8,930 nt of DNA from an uncultured Chlamydiaceae bacterium. GTDB lineage: Bacteria > Chlamydiota > Chlamydiia > Chlamydiales > Parachlamydiaceae. A model generated the notes under the pieces. The model did not search any database, was not told the DNA's origin, and was given only the letters and a program-made list of their open reading frames with translations. The stretch spans positions 1 to 8,930 of the forward strand of contig CAMFKA010000082.1 in the NCBI GenBank assembly GCA_945957185.1, read 5' to 3'. The translations under genes were made by a program, and so were the position numbers. How positions within the stretch are numbered: position 1 is the first letter of the stretch; every line of letters starts with the position of its first letter. This document shows, in pieces, positions 1-4,770 of the stretch.

Positions 1-16
1 GAATATATACAATCAT
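1..16 (-). CDS. Spx/ArsC-like protein, N-terminal five codons only (cut by window edge)
   Basis: Reading the minus strand, an ATG at 16-14 opens the codons for M-I-V-Y-I and then leaves the window. These bases and the 213 upstream of them are nearly identical to the start and leader of the complete Spx/ArsC-like gene that begins at 2669, so a further paralogue most likely lies beyond the left edge. Only the start is visible, so its length, integrity and active site cannot be judged. Alternatively, the edge is an assembly break inside a repeat and the remainder is not what lies there in the genome. Confidence 0.5.
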
Positions 17-163
17 GACATTACCTAAGATATAAGCATAAAAGGAGTTGAGAGGGGCTTGTTCCTTTCGTGGGGGATTATTAAAAGGGCAAAGCCCCCT
101 TAACTGCCTCTCCGCGGACGGTTTTAAAACTTTTTAAGGCTCTACTGATCCAATATACGAACG

Positions 164-192
164 AGTATCCCTGGATTGGTATATGAAATCAA
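164..192 (-). promoter_or_regulatory. Candidate sigma-70 promoter in leader repeat, copy 1
   Basis: On the minus strand TTGATT (192-187) is followed after 17 bases by GATACT (169-164), each four of six consensus bases. Both hexamers and the spacing are conserved in copy 2 at 2846-2818. It would start a transcript with a leader of about 140 nt before the Spx/ArsC-like start codon. Conservation is weak support because the whole repeat is conserved. Confidence 0.4.
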
Positions 193-240
193 CCACTGAT
201 TTATATAAAACTTAGCAAGATCGGGATAGCAGTGATCTTG

Positions 241-699
241 TTAATAATCTATACCGAAATTCAGTTCTATTCCCCAGAAATTATAGGTGTTTTTAGGAAG
301 CCCTAAAGACTGCCCGTTGGCGCTTTTAGCAGTGGATCGACCATCTTCCCATCTCTCGTAGAATGGTTTTAAAATCACAAAACATCTTCTGTATTCTGCT
401 AAAAAATAGGTTAACGGCATTTCTACCATGACATTACCCACTGTATTTTTTAATATCCAGCGAGCCCCTTTAAGAGGAATAATCTGGACTGTAGGATAAA
501 CTTGCGGCATCCATGTGACATTAAAACCCAGCGACCGGCAGGAACAGAAGAAATACTCTGATAAAAATCCGACCGGGACATAGAACTCGTTATATTCAAA
601 ACGGACAGGGGACTCGCTTTCTTGTTTAAGTCTGTGGTAGAGGTGTCGGTAACCAAAGCCGAAAAATAAGCACTCTATTTTATACCGAAAGACGTTCAT
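241..699 (-). CDS. Hypothetical protein, 152 aa
   Basis: I do not recognise this protein. The frame is open from the ATG at 699-697 to a TAA at 243-241. The product is rich in aromatic residues and arginine (for example FFGFGYRHLYHRL near residues 12-24 and EYRRCFVILKPFYERWEDGR near 102-121), with no signal peptide, no convincing membrane helix and no familiar catalytic motif. There is no good Shine-Dalgarno sequence before the ATG. It is transcribed away from the membrane-protein gene at 765 across a 65-bp spacer, and its stop lies 11 bases from leader repeat copy 1, so it may read into that leader. The other frames over this interval are shorter, which favours this one, but it could still be a decaying or spurious gene. 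Confidence 0.6.
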   Translation of the reverse strand: MNVFRYKIECLFFGFGYRHLYHRLKQESESPVRFEYNEFYVPVGFLSEYFFCSCRSLGFNVTWMPQVYPTVQIIPLKGARWILKNTVGNVMVEMPLTYFLAEYRRCFVILKPFYERWEDGRSTAKSANGQSLGLPKNTYNFWGIELNFGIDY

Positions 700-706
700 C
701 AGGTTG

Positions 707-735
707 TTGACACAAATTTTTTAAGTTAATATAAG
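707..735 (+). promoter_or_regulatory. Near-consensus sigma-70 promoter for the membrane protein gene
   Basis: A perfect TTGACA (707-712) is followed after exactly 17 bases by TATAAG (730-735, five of six). The expected start site near 742 gives a short leader containing a perfect AGGAGG (753-758). This is the best promoter in the window and suggests strong constitutive expression. Confidence 0.8.
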
Positions 736-764
736 TCACCCAACTACTAAACAGGAGGCTGTTG

Positions 765-1154
765 ATGTCTTTAACGCAATTATCTTTAAAGGGGGCTCTT
801 GTAACAGCTAGCTCTGTAGCTGTTGTGCAGGGATGTTTCGCTGTTATCAGGTCGAAAGCGCCCGTTTCAGCGAAAGTTCAAGCTCTCGCTACGTTAACAA
901 GCTATGTTGTATACAACGTGTTTCTTTATGCAACAGACCACCACGAAGAACCATTACGAACCAATCGTTATCTTGCAGCTATAGTATTGTGCGCTGTTGG
1001 AAAAGCGGTAGGTATTGTTGCCGGAAATGAGAAGCTCATGAAACGTAAAGAATATGACTTCTTTGCTCAGTATATGATCACCGCTACTGCGCAAATAATC
1101 ATGACTCTGGTTATAAACATTTTGATAGCGAACACACTCTCTAGCGGTCAATAA
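765..1154 (+). CDS. Small multi-spanning membrane protein, 129 aa, unknown function
   Basis: The start is taken at ATG 765 because a perfect AGGAGG (753-758) sits six bases upstream; the TTG at 762 would leave almost no spacing. The product has about four hydrophobic stretches (residues 8-28, 37-56, 69-87 and 100-124), separated by short charged loops such as ATDHHEEPLRTNR and NEKLMKRKEYD. There is no cleavable signal peptide and no transporter or enzyme motif that I recognise, so it is probably an integral inner-membrane protein. A strong promoter lies directly upstream. Its last seven bases overlap the 3' end of the convergent acetyltransferase gene. If the host is Chlamydia-like, an inclusion-membrane protein is a conceivable alternative, but the visible layout of four helices does not specifically show that. 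Confidence 0.8.
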   Translation: MSLTQLSLKGALVTASSVAVVQGCFAVIRSKAPVSAKVQALATLTSYVVYNVFLYATDHHEEPLRTNRYLAAIVLCAVGKAVGIVAGNEKLMKRKEYDFFAQYMITATAQIIMTLVINILIANTLSSGQ

Positions 1155-1639
1155 ATTCCGAGATGCGGGGTAGCAATTAAAGCTTGGGATGTAAACCTTT
1201 GGCAAATGACTTGACCCCACGTGGGGTCATCCATTTGTGATTCAGCATAATTCCCGCCTGTATAGTCATTAATCACTCGTTGCCAAAACTTTTGAGCTAA
1301 TTCAGCAGTTAACAGCTGTCTCACTTGCCATTGTCCGGGATGCTGATTAAACACAGCAAAAGCCATCTTTTGTCCTACCCTCTTATTTCTATAGGCTGGG
1401 ACAACATAGAACTCTCCGACATCTAAGTTGTCATCAACGGTGTCGATAATGCAAAAGCCGACCATGCAGGAATCTTCTTCCCAGTAGTACCCGGTATTGG
1501 GAGCGCGCCAGTCAACATCTAAATCGTATTTTCCATTTTGATTTTTCGTTTTTCCGGTGATAGAGGAAAACTCATCTTCATAATCTTGAACTAATTGATC
1601 GAAAACATACGAATTTGACTCGCAAATCAGCTGCAACAT
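1148..1639 (-). CDS. GNAT-family N-acetyltransferase (COG5628-like)
   Basis: Predicted acetyl-CoA-dependent acyltransferase of 163 aa; the substrate is unknown. The acetyl-CoA binding motif A is visible at residues 74-93, with beta-strand GEFYVV followed by PAYRNKRVGQKMA, the R/Q-x-x-G-x-G/A pyrophosphate loop in slightly altered form. The following segment (FNQHPGQWQVRQL, then KFWQRVINDYTGG) is typical, as I recall it, of the small COG5628 type of predicted acetyltransferase. I place the start at ATG 1639-1637: a GGGGAGAG ribosome-binding site lies just upstream and overlaps the GTG at 1657 that would otherwise give six extra residues. It is convergent with the membrane-protein gene, sharing seven bases at the 3' ends. 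Upstream the minus strand offers a TATACT hexamer near 1700 but no clear -35. Confidence 0.85.
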   Translation of the reverse strand: MLQLICESNSYVFDQLVQDYEDEFSSITGKTKNQNGKYDLDVDWRAPNTGYYWEEDSCMVGFCIIDTVDDNLDVGEFYVVPAYRNKRVGQKMAFAVFNQHPGQWQVRQLLTAELAQKFWQRVINDYTGGNYAESQMDDPTWGQVICQRFTSQALIATPHLGIY

Positions 1640-1773
1640 ACGCTTCTCTCCCCTCACACATATAGAACTTTAGCCGAGATAGTTTCTTAACGAGAGTATA
1701 GAAAACATTCATAATTTCTAACACTCTGAATTTTTCGACTTCACAATGGTATCATATGATGCTGGAATAAAAT

Positions 1774-1901
1774 AGACTTCAAACTCGACTTTGTACATTT
1801 TTGCCGCTGAGCCCTCGGGGCGACCCCTTATGTAGCCTACATAAGGGTCCGCCCCGAGGGCTCAGCGGCAATCATCGAGATCAGCTTACAACTTGAAGTC
1901 T
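1774..1901. mobile_element. Possible 128-bp MITE-like unit enclosing the hairpin
   Basis: AGACTTCAA at 1774-1782 is repeated in inverted orientation at 1893-1901, placed almost symmetrically (18 and 21 bases) around the 71-nt palindrome. Short terminal inverted repeats around a palindromic core recall a miniature inverted-repeat element. No target-site duplication is evident next to the ends and no second copy occurs in the window, so this is only a suggestion. Confidence 0.25.
1801..1871. repeat. 71-nt long hairpin/palindrome with 35-bp arms
   Basis: Arms 1801-1835 and 1837-1871 are inverted copies matching at 33 of 35 positions, separated by one base (1836). The outer two thirds of each arm is GC-rich (gccgctgagccctcgggg) and the centre is AT-rich (ttatgtag). 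It lies between the stop of the cupin gene (1909) and the start of the acetyltransferase gene (1639). Neither strand has a T-tract after the stem; the only run of T precedes it on the plus strand. It is therefore not a classical intrinsic terminator, although it would form an extremely stable RNA hairpin. A 9-bp outer inverted repeat (1774-1782 and 1893-1901) brackets it. The rest of 1640-1908 is AT-rich and otherwise featureless. Confidence 0.95.
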
Positions 1902-1908
1902 CGCCCTA

Positions 1909-2322
1909 TTACAAGACAGGATAGTGTTCAACAGAGAGCGGTGGACCGTCTGAAAACTCCAGAAGCGTGCCCGAAGAGTATTCTGAAGTGTTAATAATTG
2001 CGTGAGGAACATTCGAAGGGATTTCAAAAAGCCAGACACGGTTATTGTCTCTCATTTTGTGGCGATGTTTGCTTCCGTAACCATCTACCCAATGAAGCTC
2101 TAGAAATTCATCAAGAGAAATAAATAACTCTCGATGAAGGTGTCTGTGGTTACCACCCATCTGACCCGGCGGAATCGCTAATAAGACTGGATCAGAGAAA
2201 TCCGAAATTGAAGGAATGTTGTTCAACGCAAGCTTTAGAATCCCATGAGCGCCCTCTTTAAGGGCAGGGGAAACTAATTCAGTGACAATGACGGAGGAAT
2301 TCACAATTTCAGACGCTAACAT
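1909..2322 (-). CDS. Small cupin-domain protein
   Basis: A 137-aa single-domain cupin. Cupin motif 1 is visible as GQMGGNHRHLHRELFISL (about residues 52-69), with the metal-ligand pattern H-x-H-x-x-x-E; motif 2 is the later P-x-x-V-P-H-A-I-I-N segment (about residues 105-115). This predicts a beta-barrel binding a divalent metal in the cytoplasm; the substrate is unknown, and sugar-nucleotide isomerase-like or small-molecule-binding roles are both open. The start is set at ATG 2322-2320 because its A is shared with the TAA of the upstream Spx/ArsC-like gene (TAATG), a typical translational-coupling arrangement, with AAGGAG at 2340-2335 upstream. A TTG at 2346 would add eight residues but has a poor ribosome-binding site. 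It is the second gene of a two-gene operon and is followed by the long hairpin. Confidence 0.8.
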   Translation of the reverse strand: MLASEIVNSSVIVTELVSPALKEGAHGILKLALNNIPSISDFSDPVLLAIPPGQMGGNHRHLHRELFISLDEFLELHWVDGYGSKHRHKMRDNNRVWLFEIPSNVPHAIINTSEYSSGTLLEFSDGPPLSVEHYPVL

Positions 2323-2669
2323 TAATTTTTCCAACTCCTTATCCAATCTTTTTCATTGAAGCCGACAAGACCGATATCTTTGTCGATAAGGAAAGGACGT
2401 TTGACAAGCATTCCATTTCCGGATAGCAATTCTAACGCTTCGTTTACACTCATGTCTTTGAGTTTTTCTGATAAGCCAAGTTCGCGGTACTGGATTCCGG
2501 AAGTGTTGAACAGCTTCTTAACGTTGCCACCATAAAGTTTCAGCATTTGTTCGAGTTCAGCGCGTGTTGGTGGTGTCACAGTGATGTCTTTGACAACACA
2601 CGAACGTGACTGTAGAAATTGAAGGGCTTTTTTACATGTGGTGCATTTAGGATGAATATATACAATCAT
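2322..2669 (-). CDS. Spx/MgsR/ArsC-family thioredoxin-fold protein (paralogue A)
   Basis: A complete 115-aa member of the ArsC/Spx family, close to the usual length of about 110-120 aa. Near the N-terminus, HPKCTTCKKAL holds a CxxC pair (C9, C12). The family signature continues with PPTRAELEQML (33-43), KKLFNTSGIQYRELGL (51-66) and NGMLVKRPFL (85-94), whose arginine matches the conserved family R. By family knowledge such proteins are either arsenate reductase-like or bind RNA polymerase as redox-sensing Spx-type factors; the CxxC is compatible with both, and nothing here shows arsenate chemistry. It is the first gene of an operon with the cupin (TAATG overlap). It begins inside leader repeat copy 2, whose stem-loops would form its 5' untranslated region. 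The Shine-Dalgarno sequence is weak (TTAGGT, 7-8 bases before the ATG). Confidence 0.9.
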   Translation of the reverse strand: MIVYIHPKCTTCKKALQFLQSRSCVVKDITVTPPTRAELEQMLKLYGGNVKKLFNTSGIQYRELGLSEKLKDMSVNEALELLSGNGMLVKRPFLIDKDIGLVGFNEKDWIRSWKN

Positions 2670-2883
2670 GACATTACCTAAGATATAAGCATAAAAGGAG
2701 TTGAGAGGAGCTTGTTCCTTTCGTGGGGGATTATTAAAAGGGCAAAGCCCCCTTCACTGCCCCTCCGCGGACGGTTTTAAAACTTTTTCAGGGTTCTACT
2801 GATCCAATATACGAAAGAGTATCCCTGGATCGGTATATGAAATCAACCATTGATTTATATAAAACTTAGCAAGATCGGGATAG
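2654..2883. repeat. 230-bp leader repeat, copy 2
   Basis: Near-identical partner of 1-229 with one extra base around 2792. It covers the first 16 bases of the Spx/ArsC-like gene and its complete leader. It contains a partial AGGAGC/GTTCCT stem (about 2706-2719), a G/C stem around AAAGGGC-AAA-GCCC (about 2737-2754), and a longer stem-loop at 2801-2831 (GATCCA, ATAC, loop GAAAGA, GTAT, TGGATC). The homology ends at 2883, about 55 bases before the divergent AraC-type gene. The 269-bp spacer 2670-2938 therefore consists mostly of this repeat. The remainder holds a short inverted repeat (AGCAA-cat-TTGCT, 2885-2897) that might be an operator. Confidence 0.9.
2818..2846 (-). promoter_or_regulatory. 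Candidate sigma-70 promoter for the Spx/ArsC-cupin operon
   Basis: On the minus strand TTGATT (2846-2841), a 17-base spacer and GATACT (2823-2818) form a plausible promoter. The -10 lies within the stem-loop at 2801-2831. Transcription would start near 2811 and give a leader of about 140 nt before the ATG at 2669. Confidence 0.4.
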
Positions 2884-2938
2884 TAGCAACATTTGCTCTT
2901 GTTGTAGAATGATTGATAAATAGGGAGAAATTGGATCG

Positions 2939-3796
2939 ATGCAAAGAGATGAAAAAACTAAACAAAATCACTTTAAAGCAATTTGGAAAGCACAACTTTT
3001 CATCCAGAAAAATTTGGATGAAGAGCTTTCTCTTGAAAGAATCGCAAAAGCAGCATGTTTTTCCGCTTTCCATTTTCATCGTATATTTCGGGCTTTTACA
3101 GGGGAATCCTTAAATAGCTATATTCGTCGATTAAGAATTGAAAAATCTGCGGGGCGCCTCAAATACTCCGAGGATCCAGTAACAGAGATTGCTTTGGATT
3201 CGGGATATAACACTCCATCATCTTTTTCTAGAGCATTTCATCAGGTTATGGGTACCGCACCAAATAGTTATCGCTCGGGAGACACAAAAAACTTAAATAG
3301 AAACCAATCAATCAAGGAAACAAAGATGATTACTCCAGAAATTTTAGAGATTCCCGATCAACAAGTACTGTTTGTTCGTCGTGTGGGTTCATATCAAAAC
3401 AGTCCGGCAGAAGCTTGGAATACTCTTTTACAGTTTGCTCAAGATCATGAAATAGACTTATCTAAAGCTAGACGATTTAGCGTGGCTCTAGACGATCCAA
3501 ACATTACCGAAGAGGATAATTTAAGATTTGACGCGTGTATAACCGCACCTAAAAAATTAGTAGAGGAGGGCGACGTAGGCCGCCAAACCTTACCTGGGGG
3601 TAAGTATGCAGTATTCATCCATAAAGGATCTTATGATACTTTAGAACATGCGTTTGATAATATCTTTCGAGAGTGGTACCCAAAGAATAAAGACAGGGTT
3701 GCCGAGCAACCCTGCTTTTGTGAATACCTCAACATGGAAATTATGAAGATCAGCCCTGAAAATTTACTTACAAAGATTTATTTGCCACTCATTTAA
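2939..3796 (+). CDS. AraC-family transcriptional regulator with C-terminal GyrI-like effector domain
   Basis: A 285-aa two-domain protein. Residues about 12-112 form an AraC-type DNA-binding domain with two helix-turn-helix units: LSLERIAKAACFSAFHFHRIFRAFTG (from 30) and VTEIALDSGYNTPSSFSRAFHQVMGTAPNSYR (from 81). A polar linker leads into a GyrI-like small-molecule binding domain from about 130, starting MITPEILEIPDQQVLFVRRVGSY and including YAVFIHKGSYDTLEHAFDNIFREWYP. The order of an N-terminal HTH and a C-terminal GyrI fold is the Rob-like arrangement, in which hydrophobic or cationic compounds are sensed. GGGAGA (2923-2928) lies about 10 bases before the ATG, a slightly long spacing. It is divergent from the Spx/ArsC-cupin operon and followed 45 bases later by a reductase gene in the same direction, a likely target or co-transcribed partner. 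Confidence 0.92.
   Translation: MQRDEKTKQNHFKAIWKAQLFIQKNLDEELSLERIAKAACFSAFHFHRIFRAFTGESLNSYIRRLRIEKSAGRLKYSEDPVTEIALDSGYNTPSSFSRAFHQVMGTAPNSYRSGDTKNLNRNQSIKETKMITPEILEIPDQQVLFVRRVGSYQNSPAEAWNTLLQFAQDHEIDLSKARRFSVALDDPNITEEDNLRFDACITAPKKLVEEGDVGRQTLPGGKYAVFIHKGSYDTLEHAFDNIFREWYPKNKDRVAEQPCFCEYLNMEIMKISPENLLTKIYLPLI
3314..3328 (+). promoter_or_regulatory. Internal ribosome-binding site and ATG before the GyrI-like domain
   Basis: AAGGAAA (3314-3320) lies five bases before the in-frame ATG at 3326 (M130 of the AraC-type protein). The position falls exactly at the junction between the DNA-binding and effector domains. Its strength exceeds that of the site before the annotated start, so a free 156-aa GyrI-like protein could be translated from the same message. 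Confidence 0.4.
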
Positions 3797-3841
3797 TCTT
3801 ACGCGAAAACTCTACAATAATGATAAAAAACGAGGCTTAAT

Positions 3842-4594
3842 ATGAACACAAAGATATTAAATGGAAAAATTGCACTTGTTACGGGTGCTTCGTCGGGTAT
3901 AGGTGAGTCAATTTCAAGGGAGCTTAATCGACGGGGATGGTTGGTTATTGGTGTCGCAAGGTCTCAAGATAAGCTTGAACAGATTCAAAAGCAATTGGGA
4001 GCATCTTTTATCCCAATGGTTTGTGATGTTTCAGCGAAAGAAAATATCCAAGCAGTTTCAAAACAAATGCTTCAAGATAATCTTTGCCCCTCTCTTTTCT
4101 TTTTAAATGCAGGAATTGCTGGCGAAGCTGCCATTGAGAATCCCAATTGCTTTGATTTAAGTGTTCATGAAAAAATTATGCAAGTTAACTACTTTGGTGT
4201 TTTAACATGGGTAGAAGCTTGGGAGAAAGTTTGTCAAGATAATATTGGAGCAAACTTTATAGCCACTAGCTCAGTGAATGCGATTTTTGCACCTCCGGGA
4301 GGAAGTGCTTACAGTGCATCCAAAGCGGCGATTGCAAAAGCGTTTGAAAGCTTAGCGCTAACATATTTCGACAAAAAACTACGATTTTCTGTGGTATATC
4401 CTGGTCCTGTTGATACTGCTGGGCTAAAGGGAAAACTCCCTTTTACTTGGAGTGCAGAGAAAATGGGCAAATGCATGGTTGATTTTGCATTAAGTTCGGA
4501 GTCACGATGTGAACCTTCGTGGTTTTATAAAATTATCTCTCGATTTTTACGTATTCTTCCTCTTAAATACACCATAAAAATGCTTGGACTCTGA
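3842..4594 (+). CDS. Short-chain dehydrogenase/reductase (SDR)
   Basis: A 250-aa classical-type SDR, the usual family length. The nucleotide-binding Rossmann motif TGASSGIG is at residues 14-21, the structural NAG at 89-91, the catalytic-tetrad asparagine at N116 (VNYFG), and the active site S144 with Y157-x-x-x-K161 (YSASK). PGPVDT (187-192) is the usual substrate-loop segment. An arginine after the first strand (VAR, 38-40) favours NADP(H), by family knowledge. The C-terminal tail, FYKIISRFLRILPLKYTIKML, is basic and hydrophobic and could associate with the membrane, as in some sterol- or lipid-active SDRs. The substrate is unknown. A short GAGG site precedes the ATG by about six bases, and the 45-bp gap after the AraC-type regulator suggests co-transcription. 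Confidence 0.93.
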   Translation: MNTKILNGKIALVTGASSGIGESISRELNRRGWLVIGVARSQDKLEQIQKQLGASFIPMVCDVSAKENIQAVSKQMLQDNLCPSLFFLNAGIAGEAAIENPNCFDLSVHEKIMQVNYFGVLTWVEAWEKVCQDNIGANFIATSSVNAIFAPPGGSAYSASKAAIAKAFESLALTYFDKKLRFSVVYPGPVDTAGLKGKLPFTWSAEKMGKCMVDFALSSESRCEPSWFYKIISRFLRILPLKYTIKMLGL

Positions 4595-4670
4595 TTTTTT
4601 GGGGTTCCCTATGGGGGTTCAGATTGAACGACCCTGATATCTGAGGGTTGACGGGGTCTATGTCATGACA

Positions 4671-4708
4671 TTAAAAGGGGCCGTTAAAAGGGGCCGTAAA
4701 AGGGGCCG
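4671..4708. repeat. Three-unit tandem repeat of 12-13 bp
   Basis: The unit TTAAAAGGGGCCG occurs at 4671-4683 and 4684-4696, and a 12-bp version lacking one T occurs at 4697-4708. A perfect 10-bp palindrome (TGTCATGACA) immediately precedes it at 4661-4670. It lies in the spacer between convergent genes (SDR and hydrolase). No coding or clear terminator role is visible. The preceding bases hold a weak stem ACCCT/AGGGT (4631-4648). Confidence 0.9.
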
Positions 4709-4739
4709 TGCCTGCATTGGGCATAACTTTACATCTAAT

Positions 4740-4757
4740 AAAGGCGCGGTCCTTTTT
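4740..4757. terminator. Weak candidate bidirectional terminator
   Basis: AAAGG (4740-4744), a six-base loop and CCTTT (4751-4755) are followed by TT on the plus strand, and by an AT-rich run on the minus strand. The stem of only five base pairs is short for an intrinsic terminator. Its placement between convergent genes, just after the hydrolase stop, is what makes it plausible. Confidence 0.3.
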
Positions 4758-4770
4758 ATGCAGTGCTTAG

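Larger units (their letters stand above)
1..229. repeat. 230-bp leader repeat, copy 1
   Basis: Positions 1-229 match 2654-2883 with about eight substitutions and one single-base indel (roughly 96 percent identity by eye). The match stops abruptly at 229/2883, 11 bases before the stop codon of the gene at 241-699. It spans the first codons of an Spx/ArsC-like gene and its whole leader. Inside are a G-rich/C-rich stem (around 75-101), a short stem near 53-66, and a stem-loop at 147-177 (GATCCA, ATAC, loop, GTAT, TGGATT). A 59-bp core recurs a third time at 5997-6055. No transposase or terminal inverted repeat is visible, so it looks like a duplicated leader region rather than an insertion sequence. 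Confidence 0.9.

Noticed and set aside
954..1220. 88-aa minus-strand frame over the membrane-protein gene
   Set aside because: It lies antisense to the membrane-protein gene, which has a strong promoter and ribosome-binding site, and also overlaps the acetyltransferase 3' end.
1640..1657. GTG at 1657 as start of the acetyltransferase
   Set aside because: The GTG overlaps the GGGGAGAG ribosome-binding site of the ATG at 1639; the extra residues RGEKR are just that site translated.
1801..1871. Long hairpin as an ordinary rho-independent terminator
   Set aside because: No T-run follows the stem on either strand, and the stem is several times longer than usual. It may still affect transcript ends, but the textbook label does not fit.
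2323..2346. TTG at 2346 as start of the cupin
   Set aside because: It would need a poor ribosome-binding site and eight extra residues, while the ATG at 2322 forms a TAATG coupling junction with the upstream stop.
1..2883. Direct repeats at 1-229 and 2654-2883 as ends of a composite transposon
   Set aside because: There is no transposase, integrase or terminal inverted repeat, and the copies include the start of a gene; a segmental duplication explains them better.
2909..2923. Four-codon ORF (ATG ATT GAT AAA TAG) upstream of the AraC-type gene
   Set aside because: It is too short and lacks a ribosome-binding site; a chance ATG in AT-rich DNA is enough to explain it.
2855..3079. 74-aa minus-strand and 66-aa plus-strand frames over the AraC-type gene start
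   Set aside because: Both are shadows of the HTH-coding region, which is clearly read in the frame starting at 2939.
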